This document shows positions 1 through 10,106 of a stretch of 64,000 bases of DNA, piece by piece. Numbering within the stretch: the stretch's first letter is position 1; every line of letters starts with the position of its first letter. The notes under the pieces were generated by a model. The model was given only the letters and a program-made list of their open reading frames with translations. It made no database searches and was not told where the DNA came from. A program made the position numbers and the translations under genes. Source of the DNA: Curvibacter delicatus NBRC 14919 (GTDB lineage: Bacteria > Pseudomonadota > Gammaproteobacteria > Burkholderiales > Burkholderiaceae_C); contig NZ_BCWP01000001.1 in assembly GCF_001592265.1 (NCBI RefSeq), positions 124,001 through 188,000 of the forward strand, given 5' to 3'.

Positions 1-396
1 ACGGGCCGTGGCGCACTGATCCAGACGCGCAGCATGGAAGAGGCCTGCGCCATTTCCAACCGCATCGCACCGGAGCACCTGGAGGTGTCGAGCCGTGAGC
101 CGCACCAGTGGGAGCCGCTGTTGAAACACGCCGGCGCCATCTTCCTCGGTGCCTACACCAGCGAATCGCTCGGTGACTACTGTGCCGGTCCGAACCACGT
201 GCTGCCTACCAGCGGCACGGCACGTTTCAGCTCGCCGCTGGGCGTCTACGACTTCCAGAAGCGCAGCAGCCTGATCGAAGTCAGCGAAGCCGGCGCGCAG
301 AGCCTGGGCCAGATCGCCTCCGTGCTGGCGCACGGCGAAGGCCTGCAAGCGCATGCCCGTGCCGCAGAAATGCGCCTGAAAGACAGCAAGAAATGA
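1..396 (+). CDS. hisD: Histidinol dehydrogenase, C-terminal part (cut by window start)
   Basis: The reading frame is open from base 1 and ends at a TGA at 394-396, so only the last 131 codons are present. HisD carries out the two NAD-dependent oxidations that turn histidinol into histidine in the cytoplasm. The visible part contains the segment RIAPEHLEV, with the conserved Glu-His pair, and later GPNHVLPT, both typical of the HisD C-terminal half. The stop overlaps the hisC start (ATGA at 393-396), which implies translational coupling in the his operon. The identification is secure; the true start lies outside the window. Confidence 0.95.
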   Translation, partial: TGRGALIQTRSMEEACAISNRIAPEHLEVSSREPHQWEPLLKHAGAIFLGAYTSESLGDYCAGPNHVLPTSGTARFSSPLGVYDFQKRSSLIEVSEAGAQSLGQIASVLAHGEGLQAHARAAEMRLKDSKK

Positions 397-1490
397 CAGC
401 ACTCGATTCGAAACTGCAACGCCTGATCCGCCAGGACATCCAGGGAATGCACGCCTATGCCATCCAGGACTCGGTGGGCATGGTCAAGCTCGACGCCATG
501 GAGAACCCCTATGGCCTGCCGCCCGCGCTGCAGGCCGAGCTGGGTCAGCGCCTGGGCAAGCTGGCGCTCAACCGCTACCCGGACGGCCGCGTCAACGACC
601 TGCGAGCTGCCCTGGCGCGCTACGCCGACATGCCGGCCGGCTACGACCTGATGCTGGGCAATGGCTCGGACGAGCTGATCTCGCTGCTGGCCCTGGCCTG
701 CGACGTGCCGGGTGCTTCCATCCTGGCGCCGGTGCCGGGCTTCGTGATGTATGCCATGAGCGCACAGCTGCAGGGCCTGGCCTTCCACGGCGTGCCGCTC
801 ACCGCCGACTTCGAGCTCGACGAGGCCGCCATGCTGGCCGCCATCCGCCAGCACAAGCCGACGCTCACCTACATCGCCTATCCGAACAACCCGACCGCCA
901 ACCTGTGGGACGAGGCCGTGATTGCCAGGATCATCGCCGCCGTGGGCGAGCAGGGCGGCCTGGTGGTGATGGACGAGGCCTACCAGCCGTTTTCCTCGCG
1001 CAGCTGGCTGGACAAGATACGCGCCAACCCGGCTGCGCACGGCCATGTGCTGCTGATGCGCACGCTCTCCAAGTTCGGCCTGGCCGGTGTGCGGCTGGGC
1101 TACATGATCGGTCCGCAGGCCCTGGTGGCTGAGATCGACAAGGTGCGCCCGCCCTACAACATCAGCGTGCTGAACTACGAGTGTGCCTTGTTCGCGCTCG
1201 AACATGCCGATGTATTTGCGGCACAGGCCCTTGAGATCAAAGCGCAGCGTGCTATGATTTTGGAAGCGTTGTCGGCGTGGCCGCAGGTGCGGGCCTGGAA
1301 CAGCGATGCCAACATGATCCTCGTGCGCGTGCCGGATGCGGCCAAGGCCTTCGAGGGCATGAAGGCGCGCAAGGTGCTGGTGAAGAATGTGTCCAAGCTG
1401 CATCCCTCGCTGGCCAACTGCCTGCGTTTGACGGTCGGCACACCGGACGAGAACCGGTTGATGCTGGCAGCGCTGAAAGAATCACTATGA
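393..1490 (+). CDS. hisC: Histidinol-phosphate aminotransferase
   Basis: A 365-residue class I/II PLP-dependent aminotransferase that converts imidazole-acetol phosphate and glutamate to histidinol phosphate. Visible motifs are YPNNPT (about residues 163-168), DEAY (about 194-197) and SKFGLAG, with Lys227 as the likely PLP Schiff-base lysine. The length matches the family. It overlaps hisD by 4 bp at its start and hisB by 4 bp at its end (ATGA at 1487-1490). A short stretch at about 1222-1262 (residues 277-290) resembles a degraded copy of the CR1 repeat, but this is uncertain. Confidence 0.96.
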   Translation: MTALDSKLQRLIRQDIQGMHAYAIQDSVGMVKLDAMENPYGLPPALQAELGQRLGKLALNRYPDGRVNDLRAALARYADMPAGYDLMLGNGSDELISLLALACDVPGASILAPVPGFVMYAMSAQLQGLAFHGVPLTADFELDEAAMLAAIRQHKPTLTYIAYPNNPTANLWDEAVIARIIAAVGEQGGLVVMDEAYQPFSSRSWLDKIRANPAAHGHVLLMRTLSKFGLAGVRLGYMIGPQALVAEIDKVRPPYNISVLNYECALFALEHADVFAAQALEIKAQRAMILEALSAWPQVRAWNSDANMILVRVPDAAKAFEGMKARKVLVKNVSKLHPSLANCLRLTVGTPDENRLMLAALKESL

Positions 1491-2083
1491 GCACACCACG
1501 CATTGCCGAAGTTACCCGCAATACCGCCGAGACCCAGATCACCGTCAAGGTCAACCTCGACGGCACCGGCCAGGCGCGCCTCGCCACCGGCATCGGTTTC
1601 TTCGACCACATGCTGGACCAGATCGCGCGCCACGGCCTGATCGATCTCGACATCCAGGCCAAGGGCGATCTGCACATCGACGGCCACCACACGGTGGAAG
1701 ACGTCGGCATCACCCTGGGCCAGGCGGTGGCCAAGGCGGTGGGTGACAAGAAGGGCATCCGCCGTTACGGCCACGCCTACGTGCCGCTGGACGAAGCGCT
1801 GTCGCGCGTGGTGGTCGACTTCTCCGGCCGTCCGGGGCTGGTGATGCACGTGCCGTTCAAGAGCGGCATGATCGGCACCTTCGACAGCCAGCTGGCCTAC
1901 GAGTTTTTCCAGGGCTTCGTCAACCACGCCTTTGTCACGCTGCACATCGACAACCTGCGCGGCGAGAACGCCCACCATCAGGCCGAGACCGTGTTCAAGG
2001 CCTTCGCCCGCGCCTTGCGCGCCGCGCTGGAGCTTGACCCGCGTGCCGCGGGTACCATCCCATCCACCAAAGGTTCGCTTTAG
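1487..2083 (+). CDS. hisB: Imidazoleglycerol-phosphate dehydratase (monofunctional)
   Basis: A 198-residue manganese enzyme that dehydrates imidazole glycerol phosphate to imidazole acetol phosphate. The metal-binding His/Glu clusters are visible: GFFDHML near residue 38, HHTVED at 67-72, and ENAHHQAET near residue 165. There is no fused histidinol-phosphate phosphatase domain, unlike the bifunctional HisB of Escherichia coli. The ATG at 1487 is chosen because it overlaps the hisC stop and gives the expected N-terminus. The next 50 bp carry a CR1 repeat before hisH. Confidence 0.96.
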   Translation: MSTPRIAEVTRNTAETQITVKVNLDGTGQARLATGIGFFDHMLDQIARHGLIDLDIQAKGDLHIDGHHTVEDVGITLGQAVAKAVGDKKGIRRYGHAYVPLDEALSRVVVDFSGRPGLVMHVPFKSGMIGTFDSQLAYEFFQGFVNHAFVTLHIDNLRGENAHHQAETVFKAFARALRAALELDPRAAGTIPSTKGSL

Positions 2084-2085
2084 TC

Positions 2086-2150
2086 ATGTGCCAAAAAGGC
2101 CTCTGGACCTTGTCAATTCTGCGCAATCAGCTATGAATTCGATAGCAAAT
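2086..2150 (-). repeat. CR1 dispersed repeat, hisB-hisH junction
   Basis: On the minus strand this reads GCTAT-N7-ATAGC, then a GCGC core, GACAAGG and a GGCC end. It aligns along its length with the copies at 29683-29740 and 9646-9709. It fills the gap between the hisB stop and hisH, and the first possible hisH ATG (2133) lies inside its palindrome. Confidence 0.75.
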
Positions 2151-2816
2151 GGGGTGACTGCCAAGACCGTGGCGGTGGTCGACTACGGCATGGGCAATCT
2201 GCGCTCGGTGTCGCAGGCGGTGCAGGCCGCTGCAGCCGACACCGGCTGGCACGTGCTCATCACTTCCCGGCCCGACGATGTGCGCGCCGCCGAGCGTGTG
2301 GTGCTGCCCGGCCAGGGCGCCATGCCCGACTGCATGCGTGAGCTGCGCGACTCCGGCCTGCGCGACGCGGTGCTGGAAGCGGCCGTGAACAAGCCGCTGT
2401 TCGGCGTTTGCGTTGGCATGCAGATGATGCTGGACCACAGCGCCGAGGGCGACACGCCCGGCCTGGGCCTGATCCACGGCGAGGTGCTCAAGTTCGACTT
2501 GGCGAACCAACGCCAGCCCGACGGCAGCCGCTACAAGGTACCGCAGATGGGCTGGAATCAGGTTTACCAGATGGACCACGGCCAGGGCCGTCACCCGGTC
2601 TGGGGCGAGGTGCCGGACGGCAGCTACTTCTACTTCGTGCACAGCTTCTATGCCCGACCGTCGGATGCGCGCCACAGCGCAGGCGAGGCCGACTACGGTG
2701 GCCGCTTTGCGGCGGCGATTGCGCGCGATAATATTTTCGCGACCCAATTCCACCCCGAGAAAAGTGCTGCCCACGGCTTGGCCCTTTACCGCAACTTCCT
2801 TTCTTGGAAGCCCTGA
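2133..2816 (+). CDS. hisH: Imidazole glycerol phosphate synthase, glutamine amidotransferase subunit
   Basis: A class I glutamine amidotransferase that supplies ammonia to HisF for the step that closes the imidazole ring. VVDYGMGNL near the N-terminus, the nucleophile Cys in GVCVGMQ (Cys93 when counted from this ATG) and QFHPEKS near the C-terminus complete the catalytic set. The start is ambiguous. ATG 2133 lies inside a CR1 repeat, while GTG 2154, just past the repeat, would give a protein beginning [12 protein letters not shown], closer to the usual HisH N-terminus. Neither has a strong Shine-Dalgarno sequence. Length is 227 residues from the ATG or 220 from the GTG. Confidence 0.93.
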   Translation: MNSIANGVTAKTVAVVDYGMGNLRSVSQAVQAAAADTGWHVLITSRPDDVRAAERVVLPGQGAMPDCMRELRDSGLRDAVLEAAVNKPLFGVCVGMQMMLDHSAEGDTPGLGLIHGEVLKFDLANQRQPDGSRYKVPQMGWNQVYQMDHGQGRHPVWGEVPDGSYFYFVHSFYARPSDARHSAGEADYGGRFAAAIARDNIFATQFHPEKSAAHGLALYRNFLSWKP

Positions 2817-2870
2817 TCCATTTCCCTTTGTCCCGGCTGAATCCCTAGCCCTATTCTTCTTCGAAGCACC

Positions 2871-3611
2871 ATGCTTTTAATTCCTGCCATCGATTTGAAA
2901 GACGGTCACTGCGTTCGCCTGAAACAGGGCGACATGGATCAATCGACCACCTTCGGGGAAAACCCGGCGCTCATGGCGCGCAGCTGGGTGGACAAGGGCG
3001 CACGCCGTCTGCACTTGGTGGACCTGAACGGCGCCTTTGCGGGCCAGCCGAAGAATGAGCAGGCGATCCGCAGCATCCTGAAGGAAGTCGGCAGCGAAAT
3101 CGACGTGCAGCTCGGCGGCGGCATCCGCGACCTCGATACCATCGAGCGCTACCTCGACGCCGGCCTGCGCTACGTCATCATTGGCACCGCCGCGGTCAAG
3201 AACCCGGGCTTCCTGCAGGACGCCTGTACCGCTTTCGGTGGCCACATCATCGTCGGTCTGGATGCCAAGGACGGCAAGGTGGCGACCGATGGCTGGAGCA
3301 AGCTGACGCGCCACGAAGTGGTGGACCTGGGCAAGAAGTTCGAGGACTACGGCGTCGAGTCCATCATCTACACCGACATCGGCCGCGACGGCATGCTCTC
3401 GGGCATCAACATCGAGGCCACGGTCCGGCTGGCGCAGGCGCTGACCATTCCCGTCATCGCCTCCGGCGGCCTGAGCAACATGGCCGACATCGAAGCGCTG
3501 TGTGCGGTGGAGGACGAGGGCATCGAGGGCGTGATCTGTGGCCGTGCCATCTACACCGGCGATCTCGACTTCCAGGCGGCCCAGATCCGGGCCGATGAAC
3601 TCAGCGCCTGA
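2871..3611 (+). CDS. hisA: ProFAR isomerase
   Basis: A 246-residue (beta/alpha)8 barrel that performs the Amadori isomerisation of ProFAR to PRFAR in histidine synthesis. The N-terminal [11 protein letters not shown] holds the catalytic Asp8, and a second Asp lies in TDIGRDGM at the start of the second half-barrel. LGGGIRD and ASGGL are phosphate-binding loops. It lies 54 bp after hisH and 11 bp before hisF, with which it shares an ancestral fold. Confidence 0.96.
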   Translation: MLLIPAIDLKDGHCVRLKQGDMDQSTTFGENPALMARSWVDKGARRLHLVDLNGAFAGQPKNEQAIRSILKEVGSEIDVQLGGGIRDLDTIERYLDAGLRYVIIGTAAVKNPGFLQDACTAFGGHIIVGLDAKDGKVATDGWSKLTRHEVVDLGKKFEDYGVESIIYTDIGRDGMLSGINIEATVRLAQALTIPVIASGGLSNMADIEALCAVEDEGIEGVICGRAIYTGDLDFQAAQIRADELSA

Positions 3612-3622
3612 AAGTAATCTGC

Positions 3623-4414
<792 letters not shown>

Positions 4415-4433
4415 TTCCCCTGCCAAATCGGGC

Positions 4434-4439
4434 GACAAT
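4434..4439 (+). promoter_or_regulatory. Candidate -10 element just upstream of hisI
   Basis: GACAAT ends 6 nt before the hisI ATG, and there is no Shine-Dalgarno sequence between them. If active, transcription would begin at or very near the ATG, giving a leaderless internal hisIE transcript. No convincing -35 is visible. Confidence 0.35.
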
Positions 4440-4445
4440 AGCGCC

Positions 4446-4835
4446 ATGAACTGGTTGGACGAAGTGAAATGGGATGCGCAGGGCCTGGTGCCGGTGATCG
4501 CGCAGGAGCAGGGCAGCAACGATGTCCTGATGTTTGCCTGGATGAACCGCGAGGCGCTGCAGAAGACGGCCGAGCTTGGCCGCGCCGTGTATTTCAGCCG
4601 TTCGCGCGGCAAACTGTGGTTCAAGGGCGAGGAATCTGGCCATGTTCAGACGGTGCACGAGATCCGCCTGGATTGCGACAACGACGTGGTGCTGCTCAAG
4701 GTGACTCAGCTTGGCCATGAGCCCGGCATTGCCTGCCACACCGGGCGCCACAGCTGCTTTTTCAGCATCTACAAGGACGGGAGCTGGCAGGCCGTCGACC
4801 CGGTCTTGAAAGACCCTGAAACCATCTACAAATAA
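4446..4835 (+). CDS. hisI: Phosphoribosyl-AMP cyclohydrolase
   Basis: A 129-residue zinc enzyme that opens the adenine ring of phosphoribosyl-AMP. The conserved [12 protein letters not shown] and [10 protein letters not shown] segments carry the metal-binding Asp and Cys residues. It is separate from HisE here, whereas many enterobacteria have a HisIE fusion. The ATG at 4446 is selected by protein alignment and lacks a Shine-Dalgarno sequence; a -10-like hexamer precedes it closely. Confidence 0.95.
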   Translation: MNWLDEVKWDAQGLVPVIAQEQGSNDVLMFAWMNREALQKTAELGRAVYFSRSRGKLWFKGEESGHVQTVHEIRLDCDNDVVLLKVTQLGHEPGIACHTGRHSCFFSIYKDGSWQAVDPVLKDPETIYK

Positions 4836-4839
4836 CGCC

Positions 4840-5223
4840 ATGTCCGATACGCGTACGAATTCCGCCGATGCCTTGGCCCGCCTGGCGGCCGTGGTCGAGA
4901 GCCGCCTGCCTGCCAACGGCGGCGACCCCGACAAGAGCTATGTCGCTCGTTTGCTGCACAAGGGGCCGGATGCCTTTCTGAAGAAGATCGGCGAGGAAGC
5001 CACGGAAGTGGTGATGGCGGCCAAGGATGCGGACCACGGCGGCGATCGCGGCAAGATCCTCTACGAGGTGGCCGATCTCTGGTTCCATTCCATGATTGCC
5101 CTGGCGCATTACGGCCTGACACCGGCGGACGTGATCGCCGAACTGGAGCGCCGCGAGGGCACCAGCGGCATCGAGGAAAAGGCGCTGCGCAAGGCACTGG
5201 CGCGCGAGGGCGGCGAGCAGTGA
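4840..5223 (+). CDS. hisE: Phosphoribosyl-ATP pyrophosphatase
   Basis: A 127-residue all-alpha NTP pyrophosphohydrolase of the MazG-like fold that removes pyrophosphate from phosphoribosyl-ATP. The conserved [14 protein letters not shown] segment supplies the metal-binding Glu residues, followed by EVADLWFH. It starts 4 bp after hisI and its TGA overlaps the GTG of the next gene, so it is part of the same coupled operon. Confidence 0.95.
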   Translation: MSDTRTNSADALARLAAVVESRLPANGGDPDKSYVARLLHKGPDAFLKKIGEEATEVVMAAKDADHGGDRGKILYEVADLWFHSMIALAHYGLTPADVIAELERREGTSGIEEKALRKALAREGGEQ

Positions 5224-5609
5224 GCCTGAACCCGGACCGGAGCGAAGCCGAGCGGCTGCAGTCCCTCACCACGCTGGGGACGGTCAGCTACGTGCTGCAC
5301 CTGATCGTGGCGGTCGGCGCCCTGGTGCCGGGGGCGCAGATCAGCCCGGTGCTGCTGGTCGTGGCCTTGGTGCTCGACCTGGTCAAGCGCCCGGACGCCG
5401 AAGGCAGCTGGCATGCTTCGCATTTCCGCTGGCGCATCCGCACCGTGCTGATCGCTGCCGCACTTTACGTGCTGACGGCACCGCTGTGGTTCTTCTTTTT
5501 CGTGCCGGGCTGGCTGGCCTGGCTCGCTATCTCGGTCTGGTTCCTCTACCGCATCATCAGCGGCATGGTGAACATGAACAAAGGTCTTCCCATGGAGTTT
5601 TCTGCATGA
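5220..5609 (+). CDS. Small membrane protein in the his operon (DUF4870-like)
   Basis: A 129-residue protein with three predicted membrane segments (about residues 18-36, 38-55 and 78-110). It contains [11 protein letters not shown] between the second and third helices, a pattern resembling small DUF4870-type integral membrane proteins. Its function is not known. It overlaps hisE by 4 bp (GTGA) and the following HIT gene by 4 bp (ATGA), so it is translationally coupled on both sides and very likely expressed. The GTG start follows from that overlap. Confidence 0.75.
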   Translation: MSLNPDRSEAERLQSLTTLGTVSYVLHLIVAVGALVPGAQISPVLLVVALVLDLVKRPDAEGSWHASHFRWRIRTVLIAAALYVLTAPLWFFFFVPGWLAWLAISVWFLYRIISGMVNMNKGLPMEFSA

Positions 5610-5974
5610 CAGCCGTGCCACACGATCCGAACTGCATTTTCTGCAAGATCATTGCAGGCCAGATTCCTTCCAAGAAGGTCTACGAGGACGAGGAGATCTT
5701 CGCCTTCCATGACATCCATCCCTGGGCGCCGGTGCATTTCCTCATGGTGCCCAAGCTGCACATTCCGTCCATGGCGCAGGTAGGCACGGAACATGCTGCA
5801 TTGCTCGGGCGCATGATGGCGCTGGCACCGAAGCTGGCCTTGCAGGAGGGCTGCCGTCCTTATCCGGAGGGGGGCTTTCGCATCGTTTGCAACACCGGCG
5901 AGGACGGCGGGCAGGAAGTCCACCACCTGCATGTGCACGTGATCGGCGGGCCGCGTCCCTGGCTCAAAGGCTAA
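5606..5974 (+). CDS. HIT-family nucleotide-binding protein (HinT-like)
   Basis: A 122-residue histidine-triad protein. CIFCKIIAGQIPSKKVYED marks the N-terminus, and HHLHVHVIGG contains the His-x-His-x-His active site. Family members hydrolyse purine nucleoside phosphoramidates such as AMP-lysine. It is the last gene of the his transcription unit, beginning at an ATGA overlap, and lies just upstream of tatA. A second, more distant HIT protein is encoded at 53819-54262. Confidence 0.92.
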   Translation: MTAVPHDPNCIFCKIIAGQIPSKKVYEDEEIFAFHDIHPWAPVHFLMVPKLHIPSMAQVGTEHAALLGRMMALAPKLALQEGCRPYPEGGFRIVCNTGEDGGQEVHHLHVHVIGGPRPWLKG

Positions 5975-6040
5975 TTTGGGTTGGGCCGTGCGGCCGCCCA
6001 CTGTGAAGATTAGAATCGTCAAATTCTTGAGGAGTGATAT

Positions 6041-6277
6041 ATGGGTTCGTTTTCTATCTGGCACTGGCTGATCGTGCTGCTGATCGTGGTGATGGTGTTC
6101 GGCACCAAGAAGCTCAAGAATCTGGGCAGCGACCTCGGTGGCGCCGTCAAGGGTTTCAAGGACGGCATGAAAGACGGTGCTTCCACTGAGGAAAAGCCGG
6201 CTGCGCCCGCCGCCCAGGTGTCTGCTCCGGCTGCGGACAAGACCACCATCGACGTCGAAGCCAAGACCAAATCCTGA
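6041..6277 (+). CDS. tatA: Twin-arginine translocase subunit TatA
   Basis: A 78-residue protein with one N-terminal membrane helix (about residues 4-20), the [10 protein letters not shown] hinge and an amphipathic helix, then a soluble Ala-rich tail. TatA oligomerises to form the conduit for folded proteins. A strong Shine-Dalgarno sequence (GAGGAG) precedes the ATG, and a TAGAAT hexamer at 6011-6016 could be a -10 element, suggesting tat transcription separate from the his operon. Confidence 0.94.
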   Translation: MGSFSIWHWLIVLLIVVMVFGTKKLKNLGSDLGGAVKGFKDGMKDGASTEEKPAAPAAQVSAPAADKTTIDVEAKTKS

Positions 6278-6294
6278 TTGCCGCCTAGGCAGAC

Positions 6295-6756
6295 ATGATC
6301 GATCTCGGCATTTCCAAGATGGCGCTGATCGGCGCGGTGGCACTCATTGTCATCGGGCCGGAGAAGCTGCCGCGCGTGGCCCGCACCGTCGGCACCCTGC
6401 TGGGCAAGGCGCAGCGTTATGTGGCCGATGTCAAGGCCGAGGTCAACCGGTCCATGGAGCTCGACGAGCTCAAGAAGATGAAGGACACGGTCGAAGGTGC
6501 GGCGCGCGATGTCGAGAGCTCGATCCAGACCACCACCAGCGATTTCGAGAAGAGCTGGTCCGAGGCGACTTCGGGGCTGGAGTCCAGCGGTCTGGACGTG
6601 CCGATCGGCTATCCCGAGTACAAGCATCCCGGCAAGAACTGGCGCCTCAAGCGCGGTGCCACGCCGGTCTGGTACAAGGCCCGGCATGGGGTGCGTACCC
6701 GGGCGCAGTCCGGTGCTGCCCGGGTGGCCCGTTTCCGGCCGCAAAGACTGAGCTGA
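6295..6756 (+). CDS. tatB: Sec-independent translocase subunit TatB
   Basis: A 153-residue protein with an N-terminal membrane helix (about residues 7-21) followed by the diagnostic [15 protein letters not shown] long amphipathic and charged helix (about 25-90) follows, then a basic tail. With TatC it forms the signal-peptide receptor of the Tat pathway. It lies 17 bp after tatA and before tatC. Confidence 0.94.
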   Translation: MIDLGISKMALIGAVALIVIGPEKLPRVARTVGTLLGKAQRYVADVKAEVNRSMELDELKKMKDTVEGAARDVESSIQTTTSDFEKSWSEATSGLESSGLDVPIGYPEYKHPGKNWRLKRGATPVWYKARHGVRTRAQSGAARVARFRPQRLS

Positions 6757-6832
6757 AGATCCTCTGACCCCCTATCCATCGGGCTGCAGCCGCTGATCGC
6801 GGCGGGCGGTTCGAGTACCGAGCAAACAACGC

Positions 6833-7624
6833 ATGGCAGACGATCAATCCAAAGAAGACGAGTTGGCAGGGACCGAGCAGCCGTTTGTTCAGCACCTGAT
6901 GGAGCTGCGCGACCGCTTGGTCAAGTCCATGATCGCGATGGCGGTGGTCACTGTGGTGCTGGCGCTCTACCCGGGCCCGGCTGCGCTGTACGACATCCTG
7001 GCGGCGCCGCTGGTGGCGCACCTGCCCAAGGGCGCCACACTGATCGCCACCTCGGTGATCTCACCCTTCATGGTGCCGCTCAAGATCATGCTGATGACGG
7101 CCTTCCTGGTAGCACTGCCGGTCATCCTGTACCAGGCCTGGGCCTTTGTGGCGCCCGGCCTCTACACCCATGAGAAGAAGCTGGTGTTGCCGCTGGTGAT
7201 CTCCAGCTCCATCCTGTTCTTCATTGGCGTGGCCTTCTGCTATTTCTTCGTGTTCGGCCAGGTGTTTGCCTTCATCCAGGGCTTTGCACCCAAGAGCATC
7301 ACGGCCGCGCCGGACATCGAGGCCTATCTGAGCTTCGTGCTGACCATGTTCCTGGCCTTCGGTCTGGCCTTTGAGGTGCCGATCGTGGTCATCGTGCTGG
7401 CGCGCATGGGCATTGTCAGCGTGCAGAAGCTCAAGGAGTTCCGCGGCTATTTCGTGGTGCTGGCCTTCATCATCGCCGCCATCGTGACGCCACCGGACGT
7501 GGTATCGCAGCTGGCGCTGGCCATCCCGATGGTGCTGCTGTACGAGTTGGGCCTGTGGGCAGCCCAGATCTTCATCAAGCACACCCAGGCGCCTGCCGAG
7601 GACGCCGAGGCACCGCAGCCCTGA
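6833..7624 (+). CDS. tatC: Sec-independent translocase subunit TatC
   Basis: A 263-residue polytopic protein with six predicted membrane helices. The N-terminal FVQHLMELRDRLVKS is the conserved cytoplasmic motif that contacts the twin-arginine signal. The C-terminus is short and acidic. tatA, tatB and tatC form a complete core Tat system. Likely substrates in this window are the lytic transglycosylase at 33840, with an RRSFG motif, and possibly the Rieske protein at 11256. Confidence 0.95.
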   Translation: MADDQSKEDELAGTEQPFVQHLMELRDRLVKSMIAMAVVTVVLALYPGPAALYDILAAPLVAHLPKGATLIATSVISPFMVPLKIMLMTAFLVALPVILYQAWAFVAPGLYTHEKKLVLPLVISSSILFFIGVAFCYFFVFGQVFAFIQGFAPKSITAAPDIEAYLSFVLTMFLAFGLAFEVPIVVIVLARMGIVSVQKLKEFRGYFVVLAFIIAAIVTPPDVVSQLALAIPMVLLYELGLWAAQIFIKHTQAPAEDAEAPQP

Positions 7625-7645
7625 ACGGCTGCGGACGGTCGCCGT

Positions 7646-8788
<1,143 letters not shown>

Positions 8789-8794
8789 GGGGAA

Positions 8795-8800
8795 ATTGTA
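8795..8800 (-). promoter_or_regulatory. Candidate -10 element of the Deg protease gene
   Basis: TACAAT on the minus strand ends 6 nt before the protease ATG (8786-8788), with no Shine-Dalgarno sequence between. This fits a leaderless transcript. It lies inside the 14-bp gap shared with the divergent cysteine-cluster gene. Confidence 0.35.
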
Positions 8801-8802
8801 GA

Positions 8803-9192
8803 GTGCTGGCTGTGAAACCGTCGTTCGTGATCCACATTCAGCCCCAGGCGGCGCCTAAACCGGCCAGCGGCGCGCCTTGCAATGGCTGCGGCGTCTGCTG
8901 CCTGAGCGAGCCTTGTCCGCTGGGGATGCTGCTGTCGCACCGGCGAACCGGGGCTTGTGCGGCCGTGCGCTGGGATGCGGTGGCAAACCAATACCGCTGT
9001 GGTGCCATGGTGGATGCGACGACCGTGTTGCACCAGGCGCTGCCACCGGGCCTGCGTTGGCTGGCATCGGCCACAGCGCCGCTGCTGCGCCGTCTGGCGC
9101 GCCGCTGGATTGCTGCCGGCCAGGGCTGCGACAGCGACCTGGCGGTGCAGGGCCCGGCCGGCAGCCAATCTGACCGACAATCACCGTCATGA
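8803..9192 (+). CDS. Conserved cysteine-cluster protein (YkgJ-like)
   Basis: A 129-residue protein with an N-terminal cysteine cluster, CNGCGVCC at about residues 26-33, followed by Cys38 and two further cysteines downstream. The pattern resembles YkgJ/UPF0153-type proteins thought to bind zinc or an Fe-S cluster. The enzymatic role is unknown. The GTG at 8803 is the most upstream start; GTG codons at 8812 and 8827 are alternatives. The stop overlaps the Nif3-family gene start (ATGA at 9189-9192), implying co-translation. Confidence 0.65.
   Translation: MLAVKPSFVIHIQPQAAPKPASGAPCNGCGVCCLSEPCPLGMLLSHRRTGACAAVRWDAVANQYRCGAMVDATTVLHQALPPGLRWLASATAPLLRRLARRWIAAGQGCDSDLAVQGPAGSQSDRQSPS
9176..9181 (+). 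promoter_or_regulatory. Candidate -10 element before the Nif3-family gene
   Basis: GACAAT ends 7 nt before the ATG at 9189, with no Shine-Dalgarno sequence. It lies in the end of the upstream gene and could drive a leaderless transcript. Confidence 0.3.
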
Positions 9193-9947
9193 CAGACCGC
9201 CAACAGCTCCTCCAGGCTTTCGATGCCTTGCTGCAGCCTGAGCGTTTCCGCGATTACGGCCCCAACGGCCTGCAGGTCGAGGGTCGTTCCGAGATCCGCA
9301 AGATCGTCTCCGGCGTCACCGCCAGCCGCGCCCTGATCGAGGCCGCCATCGCCGCACAGGCTGACGCCATCTTCGTGCACCACGGCCTGTTCTGGCGCGG
9401 CCAGGACGGGCGGGTGACCGGCTGGATGAAGCAGCGCCTGGCTTTGCTGCTGGCGCACGACATCAACCTGTTGGCCTACCACCTGCCGCTGGATGCACAT
9501 CCTGAATTCGGCAACAACGCCCAACTGGGTCTGCAACTGGGCTTGCGGGCGGAAGGGCGCTTTGGCGAGCAGGACCTGGGTTTTCTGGGGACGCGGATGC
9601 AGGGTACTGACTTCGCGACGGCTGGCGATCTGGCTGCCCATGTGGAAAAAGCACTAAATCGGCCAGTGACCATTGTCAATACAGCGCAAGACGCTATTAA
9701 AAATATAGCATGGTGCACAGGCGGGGCGCAAGGTTATTTCGAGGCGGCGATTGCCGCCGGGGCCGATGCCTTCATCACTGGCGAGATTTCCGAGCCGCAG
9801 GCGCACTATGCGCGCGAATGCGGCGTCGCCTACATCGCGTGCGGCCACCATGCGAGCGAGCGTTATGGTGCGCCGGCGGCGGCCGCGCATGTGGCCGCGC
9901 AATTGGGGTTGACCCATGAATTCATCGAGATCGACAACCCCGCCTGA
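9189..9947 (+). CDS. Nif3-like dinuclear metal-centre protein
   Basis: A 252-residue NIF3/YbgI-family protein. Metal-ligand motifs are visible: FVHHGLFWRG (about residues 57-66), AYHLPLDAHPEFGNN (about 95-109) and GHHASERYG near residue 220. Some family members act as GTP cyclohydrolase-like or other metal-dependent hydrolases, but the cellular role is not settled. A CR1 repeat is translated in frame at about residues 153-174, just before the conserved AWCTGGAQGYFE. That makes the segment between the two metal-binding halves repeat-derived in this strain. Confidence 0.9.
   Translation: MTDRQQLLQAFDALLQPERFRDYGPNGLQVEGRSEIRKIVSGVTASRALIEAAIAAQADAIFVHHGLFWRGQDGRVTGWMKQRLALLLAHDINLLAYHLPLDAHPEFGNNAQLGLQLGLRAEGRFGEQDLGFLGTRMQGTDFATAGDLAAHVEKALNRPVTIVNTAQDAIKNIAWCTGGAQGYFEAAIAAGADAFITGEISEPQAHYARECGVAYIACGHHASERYGAPAAAAHVAAQLGLTHEFIEIDNPA
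9646..9709 (-). repeat. CR1 dispersed repeat inside the Nif3-family gene
   Basis: On the minus strand it reads GCTATATTTTTAATAGC, then TTGCGC, TTGACA and GGCC. It matches the copies at 2086-2150 and 29683-29740 element by element. It is read in frame by the host gene without introducing a stop. Confidence 0.7.
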
Positions 9948-9953
9948 GAATAT

Positions 9954-10046
9954 GGAACACCCCCAGGCTTTGCGCACTGCGTGTCGCTACGCCCCCCCCC
10001 TTGCAGGGGGCAACGCCAGTGACCCGGCAAAGCCGGATTCACGGCG
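9954..10046 (-). repeat. CR2 GC-rich dispersed repeat between the Nif3-family gene and pdxA
   Basis: On the minus strand it has the CCCCCTGCAAGGGGG core, then GCGTAGCGACACGCAGTG and a TGGGGGTGTTC end, matching the other CR2 copies. It fills most of the 159-bp gap before pdxA. The C and G runs may form a stem-loop. Confidence 0.7.
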
Positions 10047-10106
10047 TTTCCCGGTTGGGTGGTTTCAGACGCCGCGGATGGTGCGATGCGTGCTGGAGCA
10101 ACAGGC

